This document shows positions 32,053 to 40,900 of a stretch of 64,000 nt of DNA, piece after piece. This DNA is from Streptomyces rhizosphaerihabitans (GTDB lineage Bacteria > Actinomycetota > Actinomycetes > Streptomycetales > Streptomycetaceae), in contig NZ_JAODTZ010000044.1 of assembly GCF_025399795.1 (NCBI RefSeq), positions 25,845 to 89,844 on the forward strand, written 5' to 3'. Under the pieces are notes generated by a model. It did no database searches and was not told the DNA's origin. It saw only the letters and a list, made by a program, of their open reading frames with translations. How positions within the stretch are numbered: the first letter of the stretch is position 1; each line of letters starts with the position of its first letter. Both the position numbers and the translations under genes were made by a program.

Positions 32053-32093
32053 GGCGCACGTTCAGGGGCCCTGGGGCGGCCTGAACGTGCGCC
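32053..32093. terminator. bidirectional terminator lipoprotein / P450
   Basis: 14-bp perfect stem (32053-32066 with 32080-32093), 13-base loop, between convergent gene ends. Confidence 0.8.
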
Positions 32094-32146
32094 GTGGACG
32101 TGCGGGCCGGACACCGGCCGGGCGGATGCCCGACCGCGCGGCCGCC

Positions 32147-33517
32147 CTAGCGAGGACGGGCCTTCAGCCGCAGCTCGTGGGGCCTCAGAGTGATGCCGAC
32201 GCGGGTCGCGTCGTTGGACCCGGACACCTGCTCGAATTGCCAACGGGACGCCACGGTCGCGGTGATCAGGGAGAGCAGAGCCATCGAGAAGTGGTCACTC
32301 GGGCACTTGCGGTTGCCCACGCTGAAGGGGCGCATCGCGTACTTCGGGATGTCCTTGGAGCGTTCCGGAAGCCAGCGGTCGGGATCGAAATCCAGGTGCT
32401 CCCGGTACGACCGGGGGTCGCGCTGGATCGCGTACGGGCTGTAGACGATGTCGGCTCCAGCCGGAATGCGATAGCCGCCCAGCTCGGTTTCGGCCACCGC
32501 GCGCCGCGTCAATATCCATACGGCGGGGCGTAAACGCATCGCCTCGACGACGACATTGTTCGTGTGCGACAGCTTCCGGACGTCGTCGAATCCGACGGGT
32601 CGGTCTCCTGCGACGGACCGGACCTCTGCGGCTACTTTGTCCGCCTGTTCCGGATGTTCCGTCAGCACTTGGAGCAACCACATGATCGTGGATGCGATGG
32701 TTTCGCTGCCGGGGGTCAGTATCGCGACGACCTGGTCGTGGATCTCCTGTTCGTCTATGGGGTCGCCGTCGTCGTTCTTCGCTTCCAGCAATGCCGTCAG
32801 CAAATCGTCCGGCTTTTGACCAGATACTCGTCGCTCGTCGATGATCTCGTCGACCAGCGCATGCAAATCGGCCAATGCGCGGTCGAATGCCCGTATCGAG
32901 GGAAGCGGGAGCCTGTAGAGAGGCCCCGCGGGTATGACCATGCGCCGGTACATGCCGCGGAACACGGTGGCGAGCGCGAGGCTCAGCCGCTCGGCGCGCT
33001 CGTCCATGAACCGGCCGCGCAGCAGACAGCGGGCGGCGACACGGACGGCGACGCGGAACGATTCGGATGTGCAGTCGACGACCGCGCCCCGCTCCCAGCG
33101 CGCCGTGAACGCCCGCGACTCCTCCTCCATGATCGGGCCGTACTCGGGGATGATGTCGGCCCGGAACGCGGGCTGGATGGTCCGCCGCTGGCGCCGGTGC
33201 AGCGGCCCGTTGGCCGTGGCGACACCCTGCTTGCCCAGCAGCCCTTCGAGCGACTCCCACAGGGGGCCGCCGATCTCGTAGTCGGGGCTGAGCGCCAGCG
33301 CCCCGGTGAGCGCGGGGGTGGTGACGGCGTACACCGTCTTGGGGCCCATCCTGAGCCGGACGACATCGCCGTGGTCGCGCAGCTGGGCGAGGAAGCCCAG
33401 CGGGTCGCGGACCAGTTTCCAGCCGTGCCCGAGAACGGGCACCCCGCCTCCGGCGAGGGGCGGGACGGGCAGCTCCCGCGCCTCGGACACCTCGGGTCGT
33501 ACCGACTCGACGGTCAT
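32147..33517 (-). CDS. cyp170A1: CYP170A1-type cytochrome P450 (albaflavenone biosynthesis)
   Basis: 456 aa. The haem loop is FSVGNRKC with Cys405; the I-helix has TPGSETIAST (G-x-E-T) and the K-helix ExxR is EAMR. The coupled upstream gene encodes epi-isozizaene synthase, identifying this as the CYP170A1 ortholog that oxidises epi-isozizaene through albaflavenols to albaflavenone. The S. coelicolor protein also has a reported farnesene synthase side activity using an Asp-rich motif; a NDDGDPID segment is present here. Its ATG overlaps the synthase stop by four bases. Confidence 0.93.
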   Translation of the reverse strand: MTVESVRPEVSEARELPVPPLAGGGVPVLGHGWKLVRDPLGFLAQLRDHGDVVRLRMGPKTVYAVTTPALTGALALSPDYEIGGPLWESLEGLLGKQGVATANGPLHRRQRRTIQPAFRADIIPEYGPIMEEESRAFTARWERGAVVDCTSESFRVAVRVAARCLLRGRFMDERAERLSLALATVFRGMYRRMVIPAGPLYRLPLPSIRAFDRALADLHALVDEIIDERRVSGQKPDDLLTALLEAKNDDGDPIDEQEIHDQVVAILTPGSETIASTIMWLLQVLTEHPEQADKVAAEVRSVAGDRPVGFDDVRKLSHTNNVVVEAMRLRPAVWILTRRAVAETELGGYRIPAGADIVYSPYAIQRDPRSYREHLDFDPDRWLPERSKDIPKYAMRPFSVGNRKCPSDHFSMALLSLITATVASRWQFEQVSGSNDATRVGITLRPHELRLKARPR

Positions 33518-34602
33518 TTCTCACCTGCCGCTTCATTGTTGACGTACGGGGGTGTGGAGCGGTCGTCCCAGCTGTCGACCATGTACCGGCCCGACTCGTG
33601 GTGGAACCAGTACACGGAGCTGAACCAGTTCCGCATGTTCCCGAGGCACGCCCTTACGGCGGCGCTCGTCTCTTTGCCCCGGACAGTGCCGCCGTCGGCG
33701 AGTAATTCGGCGAGCCGTAATACATCCTTCTCGGCGACGAGGAATTGTTCGACGCATTCCTCGACCCGCCGCCTCACTTCGGTGACGGCTTCTTCGAGCG
33801 TCAGTCCTTCATGGTGAATGAGACTGATTCCGAGATTGTGGAGCTCGTCGCCCGCGATTTCCTTGGGCAGCGAGCAGAGGTCGTTGTACCAGGCGGCGAA
33901 TTCCTGACTGAGCAGCGCCGCCCGGTAAAATGCGGGATGCAGTCGCACTGCGGCGGGCAGTTCATGGCCCGCGCTCGATTCCAGAAGGTCGGTCCAGATC
34001 CAGTGAGCGAAGGTGAGCCGGCGGAGTTCAAGGTATTCCGCGACCGTGGGAACGGTGCCGGAGGTGCGGTTCCTGAACTCTCGGTCGTACGCTTCGATCA
34101 CCGCGTGGAAGTGGAGCGCGAACCGCTTGTTCCAGTTCTCGCCGAGGAACGAGTACAACCGCACCATGCTGTCCGCGAACCCCGCGACCAGGGGATCCTG
34201 GTGGTGCAGGTGGTCCCTGGGGGCGTCGAGGGCCGCATGGAGCCGGAACCTGAGCCTTCGCCAGGCGTCCGCCCGGCCGTGGATGACATCGCGGTCATGG
34301 CGGTCGTCCCAGACGAAGAACCACGCGCTGTAGTCCGCTATCGCCTGCATGACCTCGTCGGGGGCACCTATGTAGTAGCCCGCCATGAGGTCCGTGTAGC
34401 ACAGGCCGTCGGCATACTCCTCGACCTTGTCCGCGGACATCAGTCGTTTTTCGAGGAGCCAGGTCCTGGTGTTCTCCTGAAGCCTCGGCCAATACGGGTG
34501 CAGTTGACGGGGAAACTCGGACTCGATCACCGGGAGAGAGAGCGCCGGTGGTACCGCGAGCGCTGTCGATGAAGAGCCGTATGAGAAAGCATGCACGAAC
34601 AA
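33514..34602 (-). CDS. epi-isozizaene synthase (sesquiterpene cyclase)
   Basis: 362 aa class I terpene synthase. DDRHD (99-103) binds Mg/diphosphate; the NSE triad is N240, S244, E248 in NDLCSLPKE. These numbers coincide with those I recall for the S. coelicolor enzyme. It cyclises farnesyl diphosphate to epi-isozizaene, and the coupled P450 completes albaflavenone, an earthy-smelling antibiotic. The ATG at 34602 lies downstream of a 335-base gap. Codons here use more A/T-ending third positions than neighbours, common for terpene genes in Streptomyces. Confidence 0.95.
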   Translation of the reverse strand: MFVHAFSYGSSSTALAVPPALSLPVIESEFPRQLHPYWPRLQENTRTWLLEKRLMSADKVEEYADGLCYTDLMAGYYIGAPDEVMQAIADYSAWFFVWDDRHDRDVIHGRADAWRRLRFRLHAALDAPRDHLHHQDPLVAGFADSMVRLYSFLGENWNKRFALHFHAVIEAYDREFRNRTSGTVPTVAEYLELRRLTFAHWIWTDLLESSAGHELPAAVRLHPAFYRAALLSQEFAAWYNDLCSLPKEIAGDELHNLGISLIHHEGLTLEEAVTEVRRRVEECVEQFLVAEKDVLRLAELLADGGTVRGKETSAAVRACLGNMRNWFSSVYWFHHESGRYMVDSWDDRSTPPYVNNEAAGEK

Positions 34603-34937
34603 ACCCCTCTCAGCCGCCTGTTGACGTCACACCCCTCCACCTGTGCCGGGCGCGCGCCGTTGCGTATCCCCGCACTTCCCATTCAGCACCACAACTGACC
34701 GTTCTGGGAACGGATTTGGCCCACTGACTACCCGACCATGCCGAGAATATCCCCTTGTGTGACTGAATCTGGATCACCCGAGGAGCACAAGGGATCGAAC
34801 ATATGACGTACGTGCGAACGGTGCCTGGTCAGGAGGATCACCTGCCCAGGCACCGTTCGAGTGGACCCACGAGAGACCGCGCGTCACGCCGGTCAATTTA
34901 TGTCACAGGCGTGCGGGGCGCCCGGCGAAGCGGTGGC
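34603..34937. other. intergenic region, terpene synthase / deformylase
   Basis: 335 bases. It contains a 6-3-6 inverted repeat ccgttc-tgg-gaacgg (34699-34713) about 100 bases upstream of the terpene synthase and the def terminator (34815-34859). Local GC is lower than average near 34730-34800. No gene is seen. Confidence 0.45.
34815..34859 (-). terminator. deformylase terminator
   Basis: 14-bp perfect stem (cgaacggtgcctgg with its complement; 34815-34828 and 34846-34859) and a 17-base loop, 79 bases past the def stop. Confidence 0.75.
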
Positions 34938-35588
34938 TCAGCCGTTCGCCACGATCGCGTAGCGGGGCTCGTTCTCGGCCATCTGCCGCAGCGCGTCCTT
35001 GCGGTCGCGCTTGGAGAGCCGGTCGATGTACAGGTACCCGTACAGGTGGTCCGTCTCGTGCTGGAGGCAGCGGGCGAAGTAACCCGTACCGCGCACCCTG
35101 ATCGGGTTGCCCTTCTCGTCCTGCCCGGTGACCTCGGCGTAGTCGGGGCGGGCGAGCGGCGCGTACGCGGTCGGCACGGAGAGGCAGCCCTCGTTGCTCT
35201 CGTCCAGCTGGCGCCGGTCGGCGGGCAGGTCGACCGGCTTCGGGTTGCAGACCACACCGACGTGCCGGTCGCCCTGGTCGTCCTGGCAGTCGTAGACGAA
35301 GACCTTCAGGTCGACGCCGATCTGGTTGGCGGCCAGGCCCACGCCCTCGGCGGTGCGCTGGCTCGCGAACATGTCGGCGACCAGCTGGTCCAGCTCGTCC
35401 CCGAAGTCGGTGACGTCCTTGCACTCCTTGTGCAGCACCGGGTTCCCGACCACCGTGATCGGCCGCGAGGTGCCGCGCTCGCGGTAGGCCGCCTCGCGCT
35501 CCTCGCCGTCCTCGGTGTCGATGACGAAGCCGTCGTCGTCCACGGGGAGCACGCCCGCGTGCTGCTGATCGGTGTCCTGCTGCGCCAT
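34938..35588 (-). CDS. def: peptide deformylase
   Basis: 216 aa. All three family motifs are present: EGVGLAANQIGVD (motif 1), NEGCLSVP (motif 2, metal Cys) and CLQHETDHLYG (motif 3, HExxH). It removes the formyl group from nascent polypeptides. A 45-residue acidic N-terminal extension (DDDGFVIDTEDGEEREAAYR) precedes the catalytic core, longer than in E. coli. The ATG at 35588 follows GAGGAAGG. It is probably one of several def paralogs in this organism, which cannot be checked here. Confidence 0.95.
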   Translation of the reverse strand: MAQQDTDQQHAGVLPVDDDGFVIDTEDGEEREAAYRERGTSRPITVVGNPVLHKECKDVTDFGDELDQLVADMFASQRTAEGVGLAANQIGVDLKVFVYDCQDDQGDRHVGVVCNPKPVDLPADRRQLDESNEGCLSVPTAYAPLARPDYAEVTGQDEKGNPIRVRGTGYFARCLQHETDHLYGYLYIDRLSKRDRKDALRQMAENEPRYAIVANG

Positions 35589-35647
35589 GACGACGTACGC
35601 CTTCCTCAGACCTTGGTAATTTCTGCGACTACAGCCTAAAGGGGCGC

Positions 35648-36628
35648 TCAGCAGACCTCTTCCAGATCCCGCCAGTCACGGGAGTCCGGACTGTCCGCGA
35701 CCCAGCCGTCGAGCAGGCCGCGCACCAGCGAGGCGGGCGCCGCGAGCCCGCACTCCCGCTCGGGCACCCACAGCTGTCCGTCGGTGCGGTGGCCGAGCGG
35801 GCCCGGGTGCCCCGGCTCACTGTGGTCGTGCGGATCGAGGTGTTCCTCGTCGCCCTCGTCGGACGGCATCCGGGACTCGGAGCACATCCGGCACAGCAGT
35901 CGTACGGAGGACGACCAGTCCTCCGCGGCGAAGCCGGCGTCGGCGGCGAGCTGCTCCAGTGCGTTCCGGTCGTCCTCGGTGGCCGCCTCCAGAAGGACGA
36001 CCCAGGTGGGCACCGGCGAGGGAGCCCACAGCTCGATCTCGTCGAAGACCGGGTACGCGTGCCCCGCCGCCGTGGTCCGCTCACCGTGCGGAACGCCGTC
36101 GTGCAGCACGACCTCGCCCCAGCGCCGTCCGGAGGACGGCAGCGGGATCGACAGCACCTCGACCCGGGCGGGGTCCAGCCTGCGCCCCCACACCACTTCG
36201 GCCTCACCCTCGGGCGACAGCCGGACGGCCGCGCTTCCGAGCTCCATGCCCACCGGCTCACCGGCGACTGCGGCGCCGCCTGGCACCCGCAGCCCGTACG
36301 CCTGCCAGGAACGGCGGGCCAGCGGCCAGTCCTGCAGGGCGGTGGCCGCGATCCCCACGTTCCACCAGTCGGGTGCGCCGGTCTCCCGGTCGAGCAGTGC
36401 GACGGCCCGCAGACCCGCCGCCCGCGCCTGCTCCCAGTCGTGCCGGAACTTGTGCAGCAGGGCCAGGTTGAACCAGGACTCGGACAGCCAGGGCTCCAGG
36501 TCCGCGGCCCGCGTCAGCAGCGCTCCCGCGTCCTCGTACCGGCCGTCGCCGATCAGCGTGAACGCACGGTCGGTGGCCTGCCGCCATGAGGCGGAGGGCC
36601 GGTGTCGTCCCTTGCCGAAGATCCTCAC
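35648..36628 (-). CDS. tetratricopeptide-repeat protein
   Basis: About 326 aa from the GTG at 36628 (VRIFGKGRHRPSASWRQATD). The N-terminal part has TPR-like helical pairs (GDGRYEDAGALLTRAADLEP, then SESWFNLALLHKFRHDWEQA). The C-terminal part is a beta-rich domain with VWGRRLDPARVEVLSIPLPS and a Cys/His/Asp-rich segment (LLCRMCSESRMPSDE, then EHLDPHDHSEPGHPG) that may bind metal. It is conserved in Streptomyces with unknown function. In-frame ATG at 36772 would add a low-complexity leader and is less likely. Confidence 0.75.
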   Translation of the reverse strand: MRIFGKGRHRPSASWRQATDRAFTLIGDGRYEDAGALLTRAADLEPWLSESWFNLALLHKFRHDWEQARAAGLRAVALLDRETGAPDWWNVGIAATALQDWPLARRSWQAYGLRVPGGAAVAGEPVGMELGSAAVRLSPEGEAEVVWGRRLDPARVEVLSIPLPSSGRRWGEVVLHDGVPHGERTTAAGHAYPVFDEIELWAPSPVPTWVVLLEAATEDDRNALEQLAADAGFAAEDWSSSVRLLCRMCSESRMPSDEGDEEHLDPHDHSEPGHPGPLGHRTDGQLWVPERECGLAAPASLVRGLLDGWVADSPDSRDWRDLEEVC

Positions 36629-36782
36629 GATTCCCGCCTGCCAGTTCCTTGCGTTTCCCGCCTGCCGGTCCTTTGAAGAGTCCCTTGAAGGCAGTGCAGC
36701 CCCGGGCTGGCCCGTGCCCCCCTGACACCCTCTTCCTCGCATCCAACCACGTACCTTCGGACGGCCGCTCATTACCCATGGG

Positions 36783-38081
36783 TTACCCAGCCCACGGCAA
36801 GGTCAGACCGGGTCGGGACAGGACCCGGGCCAGCGACTCCACGACCTGAGGCTGATAGTCGCGGGCAGTGCCCAGCCGCAGCTTCTCCAGGGCGGTCAGC
36901 GGCCCCGTGGGCCCTGCTTCCCGGGCCATCTCCTCGTATGCGTTCACGGTCCGGACGATGCGCGCGGTCACCGGCTGGTCCCGGTAGGGGTCCGCCTGCC
37001 GCTCCACCACGACGGCGACCTCGGCGTCCACCCCGGTCTGCCGGACGACGGCGCCGCCGAGCAGTGCGATCCGCCGCTGCTCGTCCGCCGGGAGCGCGGC
37101 GGTGGCGCCGGCCGGTACGGGGTCGACCAGGCTGAGCTGACCGATGTCGTGCATCAGCGCCGCGTACTCCAGGACCGTGAGGTCGGGCTCGGAAAGGCCC
37201 AGCTCACGGCCGACGGCCCGGCTGAGGGCGGCCACCCGCCGGGCGTGCCCGGCCGGTGTGTACCCGGCGATCTCGGTCGCACGCGCGAGTGAGGCGATCG
37301 TCTGCCGGTAGGTGACCCGCACGGCCGCGTACCGCCCGAAGGACAGCTGGGTGAGGAGCAGCGGCAGCGAGAAGACGGGCAGCGCCCACAGTCCGACCAC
37401 CGCGACCGCGAGCGACATGACGGCCCCGGTCGCGCACACGGCCGAACCGATTCCGAGAGTGGCCCGCAGTTCGTCGCGCAGCAGCGGCCCGAACGGCCAT
37501 CGGGTCCGCGCGTGGGCCGTCGCCGCCGCGAGCACGGCGTCGCACAGGGTGGTGAGGACCAGCAGCGCGACGAGCAGGAGGGCCTGGGCGGGGCCGCCCC
37601 ACTCCAGCAACCTGCCCTGGTCGTACAGGGGTTGGAAGCAGACGGCGGCGAAGGCGACGGTGAGGACGCGGCGGGCGAGGTGGTCGAGCGTCGGCCCGTG
37701 TCCCTGTGCCACGTGCGGGACGCAGCCGATCAGCGCGGCCGCCACGACGACGGCGACGACCTGGAGGACGCCGTGGTCGGTGCGGTGCCCGGCGTTCTCG
37801 CCGAGCAGTGCGTACGCGAGGGCTCCGGCGGCCCCGAGGGGCGCGGACTCCCGCTCCTCGGCCCCGCTCCACCGGGCGAGCTCGCCGACCGCGATGAGAA
37901 CGCCGAAGGCCAGCGCGGTGCCACGTTCGTCGATTCCGTTCCAGAGGGTGGCGCCGAGGGCGAGGGCCGCGAGGAGCAGGGCGACCACGCGCACCGCGGT
38001 GAGCGTGGTCGGGGCTCTCCCGGCCGACGGGAGACGGGCGGAACGGGCGAGGACTCCGCGCCGCGGGGCGGCGGTGCTCAC
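36783..38081 (-). CDS. membrane protein with degenerate HD-type phosphohydrolase domain
   Basis: 432 aa. The N-terminal half has six or seven membrane segments; the C-terminal HD domain shows HARRVAALSRAVGRELGLSE and the HD pair in LMHDIGQLS. Where an HD-GYP protein has HHExxDGxGYP, this one reads VVERQADPYRDQ, so the GYP half is lost and c-di-GMP hydrolysis is doubtful. The GTG at 38081 overlaps the stop of the upstream HD-GYP gene (GTGA). The two proteins share architecture and likely arose by duplication; they may act as a heterodimer, with this one as regulatory partner. Confidence 0.82.
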   Translation of the reverse strand: MSTAAPRRGVLARSARLPSAGRAPTTLTAVRVVALLLAALALGATLWNGIDERGTALAFGVLIAVGELARWSGAEERESAPLGAAGALAYALLGENAGHRTDHGVLQVVAVVVAAALIGCVPHVAQGHGPTLDHLARRVLTVAFAAVCFQPLYDQGRLLEWGGPAQALLLVALLVLTTLCDAVLAAATAHARTRWPFGPLLRDELRATLGIGSAVCATGAVMSLAVAVVGLWALPVFSLPLLLTQLSFGRYAAVRVTYRQTIASLARATEIAGYTPAGHARRVAALSRAVGRELGLSEPDLTVLEYAALMHDIGQLSLVDPVPAGATAALPADEQRRIALLGGAVVRQTGVDAEVAVVVERQADPYRDQPVTARIVRTVNAYEEMAREAGPTGPLTALEKLRLGTARDYQPQVVESLARVLSRPGLTLPWAG

Positions 38082-39439
38082 GGCGCGCTCCGCCCGACGG
38101 TGTCGGACGGACGCGCAGGCGGCGTGCCGGATACGTCGGCCGGAGCCAGGTCCGCGGTCACCGCGGGATGCCAGCCGTGCCGGTCGAGTGCCCGCACCAG
38201 CGCCCCCACCATCCGGGGGTCGAACTGCTTCCCGGCGCACCGCGCCAGCTCCTCCAGTGCCGCCGGCACCGGGCGGGCCCTGCGGTAGGACCGGGTCGAC
38301 GTCATGGCGTCGAACGCGTCGGCGACGGCCACCACCCGGGCGAACTCCGGGATCTGCGAGCCGGTCAGACCGTACGGGTATCCGCTCCCGTCCAGTCGCT
38401 CGTGGTGGTGCAGGATCGCCGAGCGGGCCTCTCCGAGGAACCCGATTCCGCGGACCATCTCGTGCCCGTACTCGGGATGCAGTTCGATGATCCGCCGCTC
38501 CTCGGGGGTCAGCGGTCCGTCCTTGCGCAGCAGCCGCGTGGGGACACCGAGCTTGCCGACGTCGTGCAGGATTCCGGCGAACCGGAGCACCTCGACGCGC
38601 TCGTCGCGCATGCCCAGCTCACGGGCGATCAGCACGGACGCCCGGCCGACCCGCTCGCTGTGCCCGCGGGTGTAGCCGTCCTTGATGTCGACGGCCTGGA
38701 CGAGGGCGCGGATGGTGGCCTGGTGGGCGGCCCGTTCGCGGTGGTACTGGGCGAAGACCCAGCAGGACACGTACATCGGCAGCAGGACGAGCAGCGCGGC
38801 GACGGGCCCGTACGGGCTGCGCCACAGCACCGCCATCATCAGTCCGGCGAGGCCGTGCACGGCGACGGGCGCCAGTGACCGCGCGAAGAGGCCGCGCCAG
38901 GCACCGCGCACCGGCGCGCGCTCGGCCAGCACCAGGATCCCGCCGTCGAGGACGGTGAGCACGGCGCAGAAGGTGAGCACCGCAGCCCCGGCGGGCACCA
39001 GCGCATAGGGGAAGTCGGGCGTGACCAGCGCATCCCGGCCGCCGAGCGCTCCGTAGATCCGGGAGGCCGCCCAGACGGCGACGGCGAGCTGGGCCGCGCG
39101 CCAGATCCGGCGCGGGCCGCGCGGGCGCTGTTCGACCCGGGCGAGCAGCGCACCGGGGAGCGCGACGAGAGCGGCGGCGGCCGGCGGCAGCAGAAAAGCC
39201 CCGGCCAGCAGTACGGGGAGGAAGGTGCCCATCCCCTGCTGGGTGGTCTCGCCGCCGGGCGCACCGGCACCGCGCGGCCGGGGCGGCAGCGTGACGCGCT
39301 CGCAGCCCGCGTACAGCACGGCGAGCAGCGCGACGATTCCCCAGGAGACGCGGAGGTGCGGCAGGGGGGCGAGGCAGGCGACAGCCAGGAGAACGACACA
39401 GGCCATGTACGCACGGGCCCACGCCGGAACCGAACCCAT
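38078..39439 (-). CDS. membrane HD-GYP domain protein, putative c-di-GMP phosphodiesterase
   Basis: 453 aa. About seven membrane segments occupy residues 1-235, then a canonical HD-GYP domain: DGYTRGHSERVGRASVLIAR, GILHDVGKLGVP (HD), and HHHERLDGSGYPYGL (GYP), with VADAFDAMTSTRSYR downstream. Such domains linearise cyclic di-GMP at a bi- or trinuclear iron/manganese site. The sensory membrane region is of unknown specificity. It is followed by its degenerate paralog at a 4-base overlap. The sigR-rsrA unit lies upstream behind two hairpins. Confidence 0.88.
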   Translation of the reverse strand: MGSVPAWARAYMACVVLLAVACLAPLPHLRVSWGIVALLAVLYAGCERVTLPPRPRGAGAPGGETTQQGMGTFLPVLLAGAFLLPPAAAALVALPGALLARVEQRPRGPRRIWRAAQLAVAVWAASRIYGALGGRDALVTPDFPYALVPAGAAVLTFCAVLTVLDGGILVLAERAPVRGAWRGLFARSLAPVAVHGLAGLMMAVLWRSPYGPVAALLVLLPMYVSCWVFAQYHRERAAHQATIRALVQAVDIKDGYTRGHSERVGRASVLIARELGMRDERVEVLRFAGILHDVGKLGVPTRLLRKDGPLTPEERRIIELHPEYGHEMVRGIGFLGEARSAILHHHERLDGSGYPYGLTGSQIPEFARVVAVADAFDAMTSTRSYRRARPVPAALEELARCAGKQFDPRMVGALVRALDRHGWHPAVTADLAPADVSGTPPARPSDTVGRSAP

Positions 39440-39522
39440 CTCCTCGTACCTCCCCCGTACCTCCCCTGATCTCAGGCTCGGAGCCTAGGGCGGGAGGAAG
39501 GGGGCGGGGACGGGTATGAGCG

Positions 39523-39618
39523 AATCCGCGGGCTCCGGGCCCGCGGATTAGCACGTTCGGGTGATAAACGGAGAGTCTTCGCCTGAGACGGAGACCGGCC
39601 CTCGCGCCGGAGGGCCGG
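39523..39618 (-). terminator. two hairpins ending the sigR-rsrA transcript
   Basis: A 9-bp stem (39595-39603 with 39610-39618) just past the rsrA stop and an 11-bp perfect stem (39523-39533 with 39539-39549) before the HD-GYP gene. Confidence 0.7.
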
Positions 39619-39632
39619 GGGTCGGCCGGGGG

Positions 39633-39935
39633 TCAGGACTCCTGTGCCGTCGCGGTCACGTCGTGCTCGGGCACGGCCTGACCGGAGCGGATCAGATCGA
39701 TGCGGCCCATGACCTTGGCCCGCAGATCGGTGGGCACGTCGTCATGGCCGCAGCAGCGCTTGACCAGCTTCTTGACGGCCTGTTCGAGGCCGTACTTCTC
39801 CAGGCACGGGGAGCACTCTTCGAAGTGGACCTCGAACTTGGTGCAGTCCGCGTCCGGCATCTCACGGTCGAGGAACTCGTACAGATGATCGAGTACCTCA
39901 CTGCAATCCGTCTCGTGCGGCTCTCCGCAGCTCAT
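39633..39935 (-). CDS. rsrA: RsrA, redox-sensing zinc anti-sigma factor
   Basis: 100 aa ZAS-domain protein. The zinc signature is H37-x3-C41-x2-C44 with C11; C3, C31, C61 and C62 are also conserved, matching S. coelicolor RsrA. Under thiol oxidation, C11 and C44 (or C41) form a disulfide, zinc is lost and SigR is released. The start ATG overlaps the sigR stop by four bases, giving balanced synthesis. The short basic segment KKLVKRCCGHDDVPTDLRAK completes the family pattern. Confidence 0.96.
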   Translation of the reverse strand: MSCGEPHETDCSEVLDHLYEFLDREMPDADCTKFEVHFEECSPCLEKYGLEQAVKKLVKRCCGHDDVPTDLRAKVMGRIDLIRSGQAVPEHDVTATAQES

Positions 39936-40624
39936 GAGCCCGAGCCTTTCGCTTCGTTCGACTCTCCAGCGCCGGCGGGAACCAGCCCGCGGTCACGGGC
40001 GTAGTCCTCCAGCATGCCGCGCAGTTGGCGACGACCCCGGTGCAGCCGGGACATCACCGTACCGATGGGTGTCCCCATGATGTCCGCGATCTCCTTGTAC
40101 GCAAAGCCCTCTACGTCCGCGAGATAGACGGCGATGCGGAATTCCTCGGGGATCGCCTGCAGCGCTTCCTTGACGTCCGAATCAGGCAGGTGGTCGAGCG
40201 CCTGCGACTCGGCGGAGCGCAGCCCTGTCGACATGTGCGACTCGGCACGCGCCAGCTGCCAGTCCTCGATCTCCTCGGCCGCACTGCGCTGGGGTTCGCG
40301 CTGCTTCTTGCGGTACGAGTTGATGAAGGTGTTGGTGAGAATGCGGTACAGCCACGCCTTGAGGTTGGTGCCCTCGCGGAACTGATGGAAGGACGCGTAC
40401 GCCTTGGCGTACGTCTCCTGCACCAGGTCCTCGGCGTCGGCCGGGTTGCGCGTCATGCGCAGGGCGGCCGAGTACATCTGGTCGAGGAATTCGAGCGCGT
40501 CCCGCTCGAAGCGCGCGGTGCGCTCGGCGGACGTTTCCGCCGTCGCATCGCTCGTGCCCCGGCCCTCGGGCTGCTCCGCCTGGCCGTTTTCGGTCCCTGC
40601 GTCGGTCCCAGTGACCGGACCCAC
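39932..40624 (-). CDS. sigR: SigR, thiol-oxidative-stress ECF sigma factor
   Basis: 230 aa from the GTG at 40624 (GPVTGTDAGTENGQAEQPEG). Region 2: LEFLDQMYSAALRMTRNPAD and KAWLYRILTNTFINSYRKKQ; region 4: PEEFRIAVYLADVEGFAYKE with IADIMGTPIGTVMSRLHRGR. It directs thioredoxin, mycothiol and protein quality-control genes. The frame stays open upstream to an ATG at 40810 with GAGAGGAAG before it, which would give a 292-aa form equivalent to the unstable SigR' isoform known in S. coelicolor. A self-activated promoter lies at 40869-40895. rsrA overlaps its stop. Confidence 0.96.
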   Translation of the reverse strand: MGPVTGTDAGTENGQAEQPEGRGTSDATAETSAERTARFERDALEFLDQMYSAALRMTRNPADAEDLVQETYAKAYASFHQFREGTNLKAWLYRILTNTFINSYRKKQREPQRSAAEEIEDWQLARAESHMSTGLRSAESQALDHLPDSDVKEALQAIPEEFRIAVYLADVEGFAYKEIADIMGTPIGTVMSRLHRGRRQLRGMLEDYARDRGLVPAGAGESNEAKGSGS

Positions 40625-40868
40625 CTCCTCCAGCGACGTAGCGAGACCGAGACCGGTCCCACTGGAATCGGAGGATAGACGACCTTCGGTCGGGGAGGGT
40701 TGTACATCTTGTCCGCCCGCCGCCCGAATCGGGGCGTTCTTGCCCGCGTGCAGCACCGTCCAGTCCAGGTCAGCGCGGCTGCTGCGGCTCGGGCAGAAGG
40801 TCGAACCCATGCGGCGGACTTCCTCTCGTACGAACGGTGCAGCACGCTGCGTGCTGTCTGCTCGGCAC

Positions 40869-40895
40869 AACAGAAGTCCGTCACTCTGCATTCCC
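40869..40895 (-). promoter_or_regulatory. SigR-dependent autoregulatory promoter of sigR
   Basis: On the minus strand: gggaat (40895-40890), 18 bases, then gtt (40871-40869). This is the exact SigR consensus (GGAAT, 18-19 bases, GTT). Transcription from it would start near 40860, upstream of the ATG at 40810, so induced mRNA can encode the long isoform. Confidence 0.9.
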
Positions 40896-40900
40896 GGCTG

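Noticed and set aside
35648..35720. Frames read through the start of the TPR gene to ATG 36772 as the real N-terminus
   Set aside because: The added 48 residues are Gly/Arg/Lys low-complexity; the GTG at 36628 begins the conserved part.
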